In this document: in pieces, positions 47,381 through 57,762 of the stretch
Numbering within the stretch: position 1 is the first letter of the stretch
Layout of the letters: each line of letters opens with the position of its first letter
NCBI RefSeq assembly: GCF_000466985.1
Contig: NZ_BATC01000007.1
Span: 21,991-85,990 of the forward strand
Source of the DNA: Brevundimonas abyssalis TAR-001
GTDB taxonomy: Bacteria > Pseudomonadota > Alphaproteobacteria > Caulobacterales > Caulobacteraceae
Length of the DNA: 64,000 nt
Direction of reading: 5' to 3'
Notes under the pieces: model-generated
The model's database searches: none
What the model was told of the DNA's origin: nothing
Seen by the model: only the letters and a program-made list of their open reading frames with translations
Translations under genes and position numbers: made by a program

Positions 47381-48609
47381 TCAGACCCCGGCCAGCGCCT
47401 GATAGATCAGCGGCCGCAGGGCGTCGCGCGGGGGCGCGGCGCCGGCGGGCATGACCTGGGTCATCATCGTCACCGATAGCCCGAGGCCCGGCGTAGCCAG
47501 AACCCGGTGCCCGCCGCCCCGCCCCAGGCGTATTCGCCGGTCGAGCCGGGACCGGAACCGTCGTCCAGCCGGGTCACCCCGCCCAGCGCCTGCCCCATCC
47601 GGCCGTCAAGCCGCCCGCCGTAGAACTGGCGCAGCCGCGGCTCGACATGGTCCTGCGGGCCCCAGGGCGTCATCATCAGGCGCGCGGAGTCCGCGCTCAT
47701 CACCCGCGCCCCGTCCACGGCCCCGCCGTTCGCCAGCATGTCGGCGAACCGGCCGTAATCCGACAGGGTCGAGACCAGCGCCCCGCTGCCGGAATCCGCC
47801 AGCGGCCGGCGCAGAGGGGTCCGCTCAGCGCCGGACCGGACGCGGTTCAATCCCCCTTCGCCCGCCGTATAGAGCCCCGCCAGCCGGTCGGCCCTGTCCT
47901 CCGGCACGAAGAAGCCGGTGTCGGCCATGCCGAGCGGGTCGAAGATGCGGCGCTTGAGAAAATCCCCCAGCCGCTCGCCGCTGATCCGTTCGATCACCAG
48001 CCCGGCGATGTCCAGCCCATAGCCGTACAGCCAGTCCGCCCCCGGCTGATGCTCCAGCGGCAGCTGGCCCAGCCGCCGCGCGAACCCGGCCAGTCCGCCG
48101 ATCTCCGGATCGTACATCCAGGCGGCGGCGGTCAGGCCCGCCTGGCGATACAGCGGCGCCACGCGCGCGTCGCCCCAGCTGTTGGCCAGGCCGCAGGTGT
48201 GGGTCAGCAGATGGCCCACGGTCATGACGCGGGCCGGAATGCGCGCGTCGCCCTCGCCCAGAACCTGAAGATCGGCGAACTCGGGCACGATCCCGGCCAC
48301 CGGCGTGTCCAGTGTCAGCGCGCCGTCCTCGATCAGCAGAACCGCGCCCGCCGCCGCCACCGGCTTGGTCATGGAATAGATGCGATAGAGGGACTCCGGC
48401 CCGATGGTCTCGACGCCCGAGATGTGCGCCTCCGCCAGCACGCGCCCCCGCTGCGCCACCCGCAGGGAGGCGAACGGCAGTTCGCCCTGCTCCACGAAAC
48501 CGCGCAGGCGGGCCACCACCGGATCCAGCGCGTCCGACGACCGGACCGGACCGGCGGCCAGCCCGGCGAAGGCGGCCCCGGAGATCATCAGCGTGCGACG
48601 GTCGATCAT
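47381..48609 (-). CDS. class C beta-lactamase-type serine hydrolase (frame-broken near 47500)
   Basis: About 409 residues when repaired. A twin-arginine-like leader (MIDRRTLMISGAAFAGLAAG) precedes the SxxK motif (Ser79-Met-Thr-Lys82), and YGYG stands at the usual YxN site, with WGGAAGTGFW as the third motif. Members are esterases, DD-peptidases or beta-lactamases. The frame breaks near 47500: one G restores GTGFWATPGLGLSVTMM and a C-terminal QVMPAGAAPPRDALRPLIYQALAG. AGGAGG precedes the ATG. In a catabolic cluster, an esterase role is most likely. Confidence 0.85.
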
Positions 48610-48634
48610 GGCGGCCTCCTGTTCCTGCCGGGCG

Positions 48635-49513
48635 TCAGGTCGTGGACGCGGCCACGACGCTCTGCACCTCACGCTCGGCCTGGGTGAAGCCGTAGTTGGG
48701 GATCAGGGCGTCGGTCTGGTCCGACACCGCGTCCCACGCCGCGATCAGGCGCTCGCCGGCATCGTCGCCGCCGCCGATGTAGCGGCCCTGGCTGAGCGTG
48801 ATGGCGGCCGTGGCGAAGTGCCCGGCGCCGGCGCAGATCACCGTGCGCGTCGGCGCGTCGTCCACCACCAGCGGCAGCAGGGCCGGGCTGACCAGCGCCG
48901 GATCCAGCGCCTTCAGCGCCGCCTCGGGCAGGATGTCCGCCGTCATCTGGGTCGCCGCCGTGGGCGCCAGGCAGTTGACGCGGATGCCGTATTTCTCGCC
49001 CTCGATGGCCAAGGTCTGCATGAAGCCCACCAGCGCCATCTTGGCGGCGCCGTAGTTGGCCTGGCCGAAATTGCCGTACAGGCCCGACGACGAGGTGGTC
49101 ATGACGATGCGGCCGAACTGCTGCTGGCGCATCTGCTCCCACACCGCCTTGGTGCAGATGGCCGCGCCCATCAGGTGCACGTCCACCACCAGACGGAAGT
49201 CGGCCATGTCCATCTTGGCGAAGCTCTTGTCGCGGAGGATCCCGGCGTTGTTGATCAGGATGTCGATGCGGCCCCAAGCCTCCACGGTCTGATTGACCAT
49301 GGCGCTGACGGCCGCCTCGTCGGTGACCGAGGCGGCCACGGCCAGGGCTTCGCCGCCCGCCGCACGGATTTCCTCGGCCACGGCGTCCGCCGCGTCCTGG
49401 GACAGGTCATTGACCACGACCCTGGCGCCCTTGCGCGCCAGATACAGCGCATGTTCGCGGCCCAGTCCCCCGCCCGAACCCGTAATGATCGCCACACGCC
49501 CTTGAAGCGCCAT
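48635..49513 (-). CDS. SDR family dehydrogenase (17beta-HSD4-like)
   Basis: 292 residues: VAIITGSGGGLGREHALYLARKGARVVVNDL, LINNAGILRDKSFAKM, TTSSSGLYGNFGQANYGAAKMALVGFMQ (Ser and YxxxK). The VVNDL and NAGILRD sequences are typical of the (3R)-hydroxyacyl-CoA dehydrogenase half of peroxisomal multifunctional enzyme 2 and bacterial relatives. Start at 49513 has GGAGAA upstream; an ATG at 49531 is an alternative. The last gene of the minus-strand catabolic run, 43 bases after tetR. Confidence 0.9.
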   Translation of the reverse strand: MALQGRVAIITGSGGGLGREHALYLARKGARVVVNDLSQDAADAVAEEIRAAGGEALAVAASVTDEAAVSAMVNQTVEAWGRIDILINNAGILRDKSFAKMDMADFRLVVDVHLMGAAICTKAVWEQMRQQQFGRIVMTTSSSGLYGNFGQANYGAAKMALVGFMQTLAIEGEKYGIRVNCLAPTAATQMTADILPEAALKALDPALVSPALLPLVVDDAPTRTVICAGAGHFATAAITLSQGRYIGGGDDAGERLIAAWDAVSDQTDALIPNYGFTQAEREVQSVVAASTT

Positions 49514-49556
49514 GTCCAATTCTCCTGTCATCGGTTTGATTTTTATGCGGGCGCGC

Positions 49557-50315
49557 TCAGTCGGCCGCGCTCTTCTTGCTCTTGCAGATCGACATGAAGC
49601 CCGCGGCCATGAAGCCGGCCATGCGGTCCTTCACCGCCTCGAAGTCGTCCGAGTTGCATCGCCCGCCGGACAGCCGGTCGATCCGGCCCGTGCGGGCCAG
49701 GGTCAGCATCAGCGCGCCGGTGACGAAGTGATAGCCCCAGAAGATGTCCTCCTCGGCGCAGTCCGGCAGGGCCTTCTTGAGGATGTCCACCAGCCGCAGC
49801 ACCAGCGGATCGAAATGCAGGTCGAACAGCTCGGCGCCATAGGTGGTGTTGGACACCTGCGCGCCCAGGGCGCCGTAGTTCTTCCAGTTCTCGCCGCCCT
49901 GGCTGTACAGGTCCAGGTCGGTGTCCAGGAACGCCCGCAGCGCGCCCTCAACCGTGGGCTTGCCCCCGCAGGCGGCCTCGTACGCATCCAGCGCCTTCAT
50001 GCGCAGGCCGCTGGTCACGCCCGCGCGCCGTCCGATGACGGCGTCGAACAGGGTCTTCTTGTCGGTGAAATAGTAGTTCAGCAGGGTGTGGTGGACGCCG
50101 ACCTTCTGGGCCACATCCTTCAGCGTCACCCCGTAAAGGCCGTGCACCGAAAACAGGTACTCCGCCGCGTCGAGGATCTGCTCCATCTTGTCGGCGCGCT
50201 GTTGCTCCTTGATGGGGCGCTTGCGCGGCTTGGGCGCCGGACGCGCGACCGCCTCGCGAGGCTTGGCCTCGGCGACAGCCGCAGCTTTGGTCTTCGTCTT
50301 CGGCTCAGCCGCCAT
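49557..50315 (-). CDS. TetR family transcriptional regulator
   Basis: 252 residues with a basic Ala/Lys/Pro-rich N-terminal tail of about 40 residues, then the HTH domain KMEQILDAAEYLFSVHGLYGVTLKDVAQKVGVHHTLLNYYFTDKKTLFDAVI. The ligand-binding part is 150 residues. It overlaps the acyl-CoA ligase stop by 11 bases and precedes the SDR gene, so it is inside the operon it probably represses; the 28-bp palindrome before the TonB receptor gene is a candidate operator. Acyl-CoA or substrate ligand is likely. Confidence 0.9.
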   Translation of the reverse strand: MAAEPKTKTKAAAVAEAKPREAVARPAPKPRKRPIKEQQRADKMEQILDAAEYLFSVHGLYGVTLKDVAQKVGVHHTLLNYYFTDKKTLFDAVIGRRAGVTSGLRMKALDAYEAACGGKPTVEGALRAFLDTDLDLYSQGGENWKNYGALGAQVSNTTYGAELFDLHFDPLVLRLVDILKKALPDCAEEDIFWGYHFVTGALMLTLARTGRIDRLSGGRCNSDDFEAVKDRMAGFMAAGFMSICKSKKSAAD

Positions 50316-51874
50316 AGTCTACTCGCAAACGCATCTTGTCGATCTTGCCCGTGGGGGCCAGCGGCATCTGGTCCAGCCGGATGACCGCATCGGGAATCCA
50401 CCACGGGGCGACCCTCTCGCGCAACGGCGCAAGCAGGGCTTCGTCGCTTATGGTGTCAGATTCCCGCGTCTGAACCAGAAGAATGGGCCGTTCCCCCCAT
50501 TTGGGATCGGAGCGGGCGATCACGGCGGCCAGGGACACCTCGGGATGTTCGCTGACCACGGCCTCGATCTCCGCCGGATTGATCCATTCGCCGCCGGACT
50601 TGATCAGGTCCTTTGCCCGGCCGGTGATGATCAGGTCGCCGTCGGGGCTGATGCGGGCCAGATCGCCCGTGGCGAACCAGCCGTCAGGGTCGGTGGCGCT
50701 CTCCTTCTCGCCGAAATAACGCTGGATCACCGCGGCGCCGCGCACCTTCAGATGGCCTTCCACGCCCCGTTGCTCCGGCAGCGCCCGCCCCTCCGCGTCG
50801 GTCAGCAGCAGGTCGACGCCGATGGCGGTGCGGCCGGACTTGTGGGCCGCGCGGTTCGCATCGGTCGGCCGGGCCACCGTGCCGGACGGGGACAGCTCGG
50901 TCATGCCCCAGCTGGTCTGGACCGTGACGCCCAGCCCACGCTCGATTCGCTCCATCAGCGCCGGCGCCAGGGGCGCCCCACCCACCACGATCCGCTTCAG
51001 CGACGGGGTCTGGCCGCCGGTCGCCTCCAGATGCTCCAGCAGCGCCAGCCACACCGTGGCCACGCCCACGCCCACGGTGGCGTCTTCCGCATTGATCAGG
51101 GCGGCCAGGCTCGCGCCGTCCAGATAGCGGCCGGGCAGGATCAGGCGCGCGCCCACCGCCGGGGCCGCGAACGGCAGGCCCCAGGCGTTGGCGTGGAACA
51201 TGGGCACGGCCATCAGGATGCCGTCGTCGGCTGTGAACGCCATCACATCCGCCTGCAGCACCCGCAGCGTATGCAGGAAGCTGGACCGGTGGGTGTAGGT
51301 CACCCCCTTGGGCGCCCCGGTGGTGCCCGAGGTGAAACACAGGCCGCTCGGCGCGGTCTCGTCGAACGCCCCCCAGACCACCTCGCCCTCGGCCGTCCCG
51401 ATCATCGGCTCCAGCAGGTCGCCCGGCTCGTCGCGCGCGTCCCCCGCGTCGATCACCAGCACGCGCTCGATCAGCGGCGCGCGGGCGGCGATGCGGCGGG
51501 CCAGCGGGGCCAGGTCCGCCCCCGCGATCAGGATGCGCGCCTGCGACTGGGTCGCCATGTCGGCCAGCTGCGCCTCGGTCAGGCGCGGGTTCAGCGTATG
51601 ACACACCGCCCCCATGCCCATGACCGCATACCAGACCTCCACATGGGCCTGGGTGTTCCAGGCCAGGGTCGCCACCCGGTCGCCTGCACGGACGCCAAGC
51701 CCGGCGAGGACGCTCGACACACGTCGCTGCGGACCCTCAGGCTTCGTAGCCGATACGTTCACTGGAACCGTCGCCACGCGCCGTGACCACCTCGACGCCC
51801 GGATGCCATTTGGCGGCATGATCCAGGAACCGGTCGAGGGTCAGCGGGAAGGCCTGCATCTCCCCGTCGGTCAT
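50305..51874 (-). CDS. fatty-acid/aryl acyl-CoA ligase (frame-broken near 51730)
   Basis: An ANL-superfamily AMP-forming ligase. Core motifs: LCFTSGTTGAPKGVTYTHRS (P-loop), VPMFHANAWGLPF, WGMTELSP, GWFATGDLARISPDG, KDLIKSGGEWINP and PTGKIDK with the catalytic Lys. The N-terminus (MPMTDGEMQAFPLTLDRFLDHAA) is in another frame; two C losses, near 51728 and 51740, would give GYEALRVRQRRVSSVLAGLG. Restored length is about 523 residues. The start at 51874 overlaps the carboxylesterase stop as ATGA. It activates the carboxylic acid released upstream. Confidence 0.9.
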
Positions 51875-53508
51875 CGGCATTCCGCTGCTGCAGGAAGCGG
51901 CGGCGAGGCGACGCCCACGTTCCAGTGCCACGGCAGATCGCCCTGGGCGCGTCGGCGGCAGACCACCTCTTCCACCAGTTCGAACATGCCCGGCATCAGG
52001 TGGGCGCCCGGAACCGGCGTCTGGTCGAAGGCCATATAGGCCCGATCCTCGCCATAGGGCCGCCACTCAGGCTGCCCTTCTGCAGACGGAACCGCGTCGC
52101 GGGCGAAGCTGACCCAGTAGCTCAACATGGCGTCGGACAGGCCGGATTCCACATCCGTTTCCGGAATCGCCGGCCAGTACGGCGGCGTCCGCTCTCCGCC
52201 GCTGAAGACATAGGGAATCTCGCTGGCGTGGAAGGCGTGCAGCCCCGCCTCGTCGGCGGCTGGATAGCTGTGGTCGAAATAGTACAGGAACGACGGCTGT
52301 CCCTGCGCCGTCTGGCTGCGCACCAGACGCTCGGCGGTCCAGCCGTACATGGCGTCCCGGGTGGTCGCCAGCATGGCCTCATCCAGGTTCCCGGACGGGT
52401 AACGCGCCAGCATGTCGTCCGCCAGATCGCCATAGGCCGCCCGAATGGCCGCTTCATAAGCCTCCGCGCTCGCGGGTTGGGGCGGCAGCAGGAACCGCAG
52501 CGAGCGGATCTCGCCCTCGTTGAACCCGGCCAGGATCGGAACAGACGCCGCCTCGCCCCGCTCGAACGCTTCCACCGGCTGGGCGGGCAGCACATGGCCG
52601 TCCACATTGCCCAGCGGCAGGAAGCCGGACATGGCCGCGCCGACCGTCAGGGCCTGCGGATCCATGGCTCGCAGCCGGGCCAGCCCCCTCACCTCCAGCT
52701 GGCGGCTCAGCGCCACGCCCGCGTCCTCGGCCGACGGCGTCCCATGCACCGTCTCGCGCAGGGCGGGGGTGGAGATCATGTAGGCGCTCTGGGCCACCGC
52801 CTTGTGGAACAGCCCGTGGGCCTGCGGCGCGGCCATCAGATACATGACCGACAGGGCCCCGGCGGACTCGCCCGCGATGGTGACATTGCCCGGGTCGCCC
52901 CCGAAGGCGGCGATGTTGCGGTTGATCCAGCGCAGGGCCTCGATCTGGTCCAGCAGGCCGTAGTTGCCCGACACCCCGTCCGTCGACTCCGCGCTCAGAT
53001 CCGGATGGGCCAGATAACCCAGCACGCCCAGGCGATAGTTGATGGTCACCACCACCACGCCCTCGGCGGCCATGCGCGCGCCATCATACATGACCTCGCT
53101 GCCGGAACCGCCGGTCAGGGAGCCGCCGTGGATCCACACGAACACGGGGGCGTTCTCCGCATTCTCCGGCGTCCACACGTTCAGCGACAGACAGTCCTCG
53201 CTCATGGCCGGGGTCTCGGCGGGCGCATAGATGCTGCCCGGCCGCGAGGGCGGCTGGTGACAGGCGGGGCCGAACCGGGAGGCGTCACGCACCCCGTCCC
53301 AGCCCGCCGCCGTCACCGGGGCCCGCCAGCGCATCCGCCCCGTCGGCGCCTCGGCGTAGGGAATGCCCCGGAAGGCGGCGACGCCGTCCAGCGCTTCCCC
53401 CCTCACGGACCCGGCGGGGGCCTGAACCACCGGCGCGTCATGGGCCGACACGGGCGCCGCCAGGATCAGGGCGGCGAGCCCCGCCATCATGCACAGGGAC
53501 CGCCTCAT
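51871..53508 (-). CDS. secreted type-B carboxylesterase
   Basis: 545 residues with a signal peptide (AALILAAPVSAHDAP). Alpha/beta hydrolase of the cholinesterase type: AFRGIPYAEAPTGRMRWRAP, SEDCLSLNVWTP, VFVWIHGGSLTGGSG (oxyanion hole), NVTIAGESAGALS (nucleophile) and HAFHASEIPYVF (catalytic His). It probably hydrolyses an ester in the periplasm or after export. ATGA overlaps join it to the MFS gene before and to the CoA ligase after, so the three are translationally coupled. Confidence 0.92.
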   Translation of the reverse strand: MRRSLCMMAGLAALILAAPVSAHDAPVVQAPAGSVRGEALDGVAAFRGIPYAEAPTGRMRWRAPVTAAGWDGVRDASRFGPACHQPPSRPGSIYAPAETPAMSEDCLSLNVWTPENAENAPVFVWIHGGSLTGGSGSEVMYDGARMAAEGVVVVTINYRLGVLGYLAHPDLSAESTDGVSGNYGLLDQIEALRWINRNIAAFGGDPGNVTIAGESAGALSVMYLMAAPQAHGLFHKAVAQSAYMISTPALRETVHGTPSAEDAGVALSRQLEVRGLARLRAMDPQALTVGAAMSGFLPLGNVDGHVLPAQPVEAFERGEAASVPILAGFNEGEIRSLRFLLPPQPASAEAYEAAIRAAYGDLADDMLARYPSGNLDEAMLATTRDAMYGWTAERLVRSQTAQGQPSFLYYFDHSYPAADEAGLHAFHASEIPYVFSGGERTPPYWPAIPETDVESGLSDAMLSYWVSFARDAVPSAEGQPEWRPYGEDRAYMAFDQTPVPGAHLMPGMFELVEEVVCRRRAQGDLPWHWNVGVASPPLPAAAECR

Positions 53509-54844
53509 GCCGCCGCCTCGAGCTTCTGTTGCTTGATGGCCCTGGCCAGCCACAGGAACAGGCCGATGGCCAGGACGTAGAACGGCGTCAGGGTGTAGAA
53601 CGCCAGCTGCAGCGAGTTCTCGTATCCGCGGGCCTGGAAGAAGTCGCTGGCGAAGCCCAGATAGGTCGGCCCCAGCCCCAGCCCCACCAGGTTCATGACC
53701 AGCAGCAGCAGGCGCCGGACATGACCCGCTGGTCCGGCCGAACCTCCTCCTGAACCAGCGTCACCGCCGGCGACAGATAGAAATAGTTCAGCCCCATGGG
53801 CAGCAGCAGGAACGCCAGCGCCAGCGGCCAGCTGGGCGCCCAGACGAAGGCCACGAACAGCGGCACGGCCAGCGCCAGGCCGATGGCCGGCACATAGGCG
53901 TAGGCCGCCTTGCCGCGCGGCGCGAACCGGTCCACCAGCCGCCCGGAGGCGACCATGCCCGCGCTGGTCCCGATCAGGATCAGCAGCGCGTACCAGACGG
54001 CCACCTCCCCCATCTCCATGCCCTTCTCACGCATCAGGAACAGGACGGTGAAGTTCAGCACCGCATAGGTGATGAACTGGGTGGCGGCGCAGGCGGCCGC
54101 GATGCGGAACAGCACCGGGTCCGCGAAGAACATGCGGAAGGTCTCCCAGAACCCCGACCGGGTCGGGACAGCCGTCGGCTCCGCCTCGGGAACCGCCGCA
54201 TCGACCGGCCTGGCGTCCAGTCCGCCGCGCTTGGGCTCGCGCACCATGAACCAGACGATCAGGGCGGTCAGAACGCCGATGGCGCCGACCCACAGGAACG
54301 CCAGCCGCCAGGAATAGGCCGCCGCGATTGACGCGCCGAAGGCCACCCCCAGCGCCATGCCGATGGGCGGGCCCATGTTGAACAGGCTGAGCGCCGTGCC
54401 CCGGGTGCCCGAGGGGAAATAGTCCGAGATGATGGCGTACGATGGCGGCACCCCGCCCGCTTCGCCCACGCCCACGGCCATGCGGGCCGCGGCCAGCTGC
54501 GGATAGCTTCCGGCCAGGCCGCAGGCGGCCGTGGCTGCGCTCCACAGGCCACAGGAAATGGCCAGCACCTTCACCCGGTTCGTCCGGTCCGCCAGCCATC
54601 CCACCGGAATGGCCAGGATGCAGTAGAACATCGCGAAATACAGACCGGTCAGCAGGCCCAGCTGCCCGTCCGACACGCCCAGCTCGTCCTGGATCGGCTT
54701 GGCCAGGATCGACAGCAGCTGACGGTCCAGGAAGTTCAGCACATAGACGAAGCACAGGACCCCGAGCACGGCCCAGGCCCCGGCGCCGGGCGCGCGACTG
54801 GCGCGCCCGGGACGGTTGAGGTGGAGATCGCCATCAGAACGCAT
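53505..54844 (-). CDS. MFS transporter, spinster-like (frame-broken near 53712)
   Basis: About 446 residues with 12 membrane segments. The N-terminus VYVLNFLDRQLLSILAKPIQDELGVSDGQLGLLTG and VPPSYAIISDYFPSGTRGTALSLFN are typical of spinster-like carriers found beside TonB receptors in this group. The frame breaks near 53712, repaired by one C giving SGALLLLVMNLVGLGLGP. Start overlaps the end of the TonB receptor gene by 11 bases; the stop overlaps the carboxylesterase start. Probably takes the released product across the inner membrane. Confidence 0.9.
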
Positions 54845-57107
54845 ACCCCAGGCGCACGCCCACGGTGCGCGGACGGTTCACCCCGTACTTGCCGTCAACG
54901 AAGGCCTCGGGGTGGACATAGTTGATGGACCGGTCATCGAACAGATTCTCCACATAGGCCGCGACCGTGACACGGTCGAAGGCGGCGGCCAGGGTGGCGT
55001 TCACGATGGTGTACTCCTCGGTCCAGTCATAGGTTGGACTGACCACGCCGGGCTGGCCGGGCACGTTGGGGAACGAGCCGGGATAATCGCCCACATGGAT
55101 CACCGACACCGAGGCGTTGCCCTCGGCGCTCTGGAACAGATCGAAATTGTAGTTGACCAGCAGCGAGCCGCTGAACCGCGGCCCGGCCAGCCGCGCGCCC
55201 AGAACCGCGCCGGAAATGGCGGCTTCCTCGGGCGACAGATCGTCGACCTCGGCGTCGTTGAGCGCGCCGTTCAGGGCCACCGTCCAGCCCTCGGCCGGAA
55301 TGGCGCGGAGCTCGAACTCGATCCCCCGGCTGTAGGCGCCGCCGATGTTTGTGGCGAACTGCACCTGGTCGGACACCCGGTTCGCCTGGACCTGAATGTC
55401 GTTCCAGTCGATGTAGTAGAGCGCCAGATTGGCGGCCAGACGGCCGTTCATCCAGCTGCCTTTCAGCCCCACCTCATAGCTGATCAACTCGTCGGAGTCG
55501 GCGCCGTAGGGAATGACCAGATCGGTCGGGTCCAGCACGCTGACCGCCCCGGCCCGGGCATTCACGATCGGGCCGCGGAAACCCGTCGCCACCGTGGCGT
55601 AGGTGGTGAGCGACGGGCGCGGACGCCACGAGACGCTGGCGCGATAGGAAGGCCCGGTTTCTTCGGCCTTGACCCCTTCGGCGGCGGCGATCGGCGTGAT
55701 GGTCAAGGGACCGGGAATGCCGAACAGGGCGTTGACCAGATAGTTGCTGTTGTAGCCGCCTGCCTCGGTGAACGCTTGCGCGTCGGTGCTGCCGTAACGC
55801 AGCCCGCCCGTGACCCAGAAGTCGTCCGTGAAGCGATAGGTCAGTTGACCGAACAGAGCCTGCTCGTGCGAGATGGAGTAGCTGTTGAACCGCTGATAGT
55901 ACTCGTCCGGCAGCCCGGTGATGCCGCGCGCCGCCAGGAATTCCGGGCTGGAGCGGTAGTTGAAGGCCACGTCCCGGCGCCGCTCGAAATAGAAGCCGCC
56001 CAGAACCCAGTCGAACCGCCCGCCCGGATCCGAAACCAGCCGCATTTCCTGCACGAAGGTCTCGTCCCAGGCGTCGGCGTCCAGGGCGAAGGCTATGGTC
56101 TGGCCGAAGGTGCCGGCCAGGTCCACATGGAACAGGGCGTCATAGTCGGACCAGGTCGATGAACTGGTCAGATTCGCCCCGTTGAACTGATAGTCGAACG
56201 TCACATTGTAGTTGGTCATGACACCCGAGAACCGGTCCGGCCGGTCCGACCGGCGCGTGTCCTCGCCCAGCGTCGGATTGACCAGCGAGGAGTCCTGCGG
56301 GTCGCTCTCCTCGTGGGAATAACGCAGCTGAATCGACAGACGGTCCGTCGGCTCCCACAACAGGGTGGCGCGACCGCCCCAGCTTTCCAGGCTGTTCGAG
56401 TTCTCGACCCCCGTGCCGATGTTGTTGAGGTAGCCCTCCTCATCCCGCGAGAAGCCGACCACGCGCAGGGCCAGCTGGTCTTCCACCAGCGGGATGTTGA
56501 CCATGCCGTTGTAGCGCTGGCGCAGGGAGTCCGATCCCGTCACCCCGATGTCGCCCAGGAACGACGCCTCGAAGGCGTTGGGATCCGGCGCGTGGGTCAG
56601 GATGCGCAGGGCGCCGGCCAGCGAGCCCGAGCCGAACAGCGTCCCCTGCGGTCCGCGCAGGAACTCGATCCGCTCCACGTCATAGAGGCTGGGATCGAGA
56701 ATGGTGGAGTTGCCGTTCGACGAGATCGGCAACTCGTCGATATAGATCGCCACCGTGCTCTGCAGATTGGCGTTGTAGCCGTTGGTGGCGATGCCGCGCG
56801 CGGTGAAATTGTTGAAGTTGGCGCTGGCGCGATTCAGGATCACGCCCGGCGTTTCGGTGGCCAGACCCTCGTAGCCGACGATGCCCTTTTCGGTCAGTTC
56901 GTCCTGCGACAGGGTGGTGATGCTCAAAGGCACGTCCTGGAGACGCTCGGCGCGGCGGGTGGCGGTCACGATCACCTCCCCCACGGAAGTGACCTCCTGA
57001 TCCTGCCGCTCATCACTCGGGTTCGCGGCGGCCGTCTGGGCCTCCGCAGGCTGCCAGGCAGCCATGGTGGCGACGGCGCAAGCCGACGCGAGAAGTATCG
57101 CCCTCAT
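54834..57107 (-). CDS. TonB-dependent receptor
   Basis: 757 residues starting at MRAILLASACAVATMAAWQPAEAQ, with GGGAGGAC upstream. TonB box region VGEVIVTATRRAERLQDVPLSI, plug with NFTARGIATNGYNANLQSTVAIYIDELPIS and VERIEFLRGPQGTLFGSGSLAGALRILT, and a barrel ending VGVRLGYAF. This type imports diverse organic compounds rather than only siderophores. It leads an operon of MFS, carboxylesterase, CoA ligase, TetR and SDR genes, so a substrate for that pathway is likely. Frame intact. Confidence 0.93.
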   Translation of the reverse strand: MRAILLASACAVATMAAWQPAEAQTAAANPSDERQDQEVTSVGEVIVTATRRAERLQDVPLSITTLSQDELTEKGIVGYEGLATETPGVILNRASANFNNFTARGIATNGYNANLQSTVAIYIDELPISSNGNSTILDPSLYDVERIEFLRGPQGTLFGSGSLAGALRILTHAPDPNAFEASFLGDIGVTGSDSLRQRYNGMVNIPLVEDQLALRVVGFSRDEEGYLNNIGTGVENSNSLESWGGRATLLWEPTDRLSIQLRYSHEESDPQDSSLVNPTLGEDTRRSDRPDRFSGVMTNYNVTFDYQFNGANLTSSSTWSDYDALFHVDLAGTFGQTIAFALDADAWDETFVQEMRLVSDPGGRFDWVLGGFYFERRRDVAFNYRSSPEFLAARGITGLPDEYYQRFNSYSISHEQALFGQLTYRFTDDFWVTGGLRYGSTDAQAFTEAGGYNSNYLVNALFGIPGPLTITPIAAAEGVKAEETGPSYRASVSWRPRPSLTTYATVATGFRGPIVNARAGAVSVLDPTDLVIPYGADSDELISYEVGLKGSWMNGRLAANLALYYIDWNDIQVQANRVSDQVQFATNIGGAYSRGIEFELRAIPAEGWTVALNGALNDAEVDDLSPEEAAISGAVLGARLAGPRFSGSLLVNYNFDLFQSAEGNASVSVIHVGDYPGSFPNVPGQPGVVSPTYDWTEEYTIVNATLAAAFDRVTVAAYVENLFDDRSINYVHPEAFVDGKYGVNRPRTVGVRLGYAF

Positions 57108-57185
57108 CTGATGTCCTCCCTCGGCGCCGATCGTGAATGCCGACGCTCTCGGAGAGGGAGTGGGCCATGGTTCCGCCATCCTGTC

Positions 57186-57213
57186 AACATTCACTCTCAC
57201 GCGCGTGAATGTT
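57186..57213. promoter_or_regulatory. 28-bp palindrome, candidate TetR operator
   Basis: AACATTCAC and GTGAATGTT form a perfect 9-bp inverted repeat with a 10-base spacer; a second 12-bp palindrome (TCACGCGCGTGA, 57197-57208) overlaps it off-centre. It lies 79 bases before the TonB receptor start and 73 before the divergent DUF421 gene, where a regulator for the catabolic operon is expected. Confidence 0.65.
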
Positions 57214-57285
57214 ACGGCCGCCCGCACCCGCCTGATCCCCCGCAACCCAACCTCCACGGTGATCGTTGGGGACGCAGGAGGAACC

Positions 57286-57762
57286 ATGCCTGACGCCATC
57301 TTCAACGGCTGGGACGGGGTGCTGCGCATCCTGTTGATCGCGCCGGCGGCCTATGTGGCGCTGATCCTGATTCTGCGGATGTCCGGCAAGCGCACCCTGG
57401 CCAAGCTCAACGCCTTCGACTTCATCATCACCATCGCCATCGGTTCGACCCTGGCCTCGGTCATCACCAGCAGCACCTTGTCACTGGTGGACGGACTGGC
57501 CGCCCTCGCCCTGCTGGTGGGCATGCAATTCGTGGTCACGAGCGCTTCGGTGCGCTGGCCATGGTTCAATGAAGCGGTCAAGGCCGAGGCCACCCTGCTG
57601 GTCCGCAAGGGCGAACTGCTGCCCCAGGCCATGCGGCGTCAGCGCATCACCAGCGACGAGATCGAGGCCGCCATCCGCCAGTCGGGCGGGCGGGGCGTGG
57701 AGGACGCCGAGGCGGTCTTTCTCGAAACTGACGGCTCGCTGGCCGTGACGCGGGCGTCATGA
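57286..57762 (+). CDS. DUF421 (YetF-like) membrane protein, first of a pair
   Basis: 158 residues with GGAGGA before the ATG. Three N-terminal membrane segments (ILLIAPAAYVALILILRMSG; FDFIITIAIGSTLASVIT; LAALALLVGMQFVVTS) precede the conserved cytoplasmic domain (EATLLVRKGELLPQAMRRQRITSDEIEAAIRQSG, EAVFLETDGSLAV). DUF421 proteins are bacterial inner-membrane proteins of unclear role, often stress-linked. Its stop overlaps the next DUF421 start as ATGA. Confidence 0.88.
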   Translation: MPDAIFNGWDGVLRILLIAPAAYVALILILRMSGKRTLAKLNAFDFIITIAIGSTLASVITSSTLSLVDGLAALALLVGMQFVVTSASVRWPWFNEAVKAEATLLVRKGELLPQAMRRQRITSDEIEAAIRQSGGRGVEDAEAVFLETDGSLAVTRAS

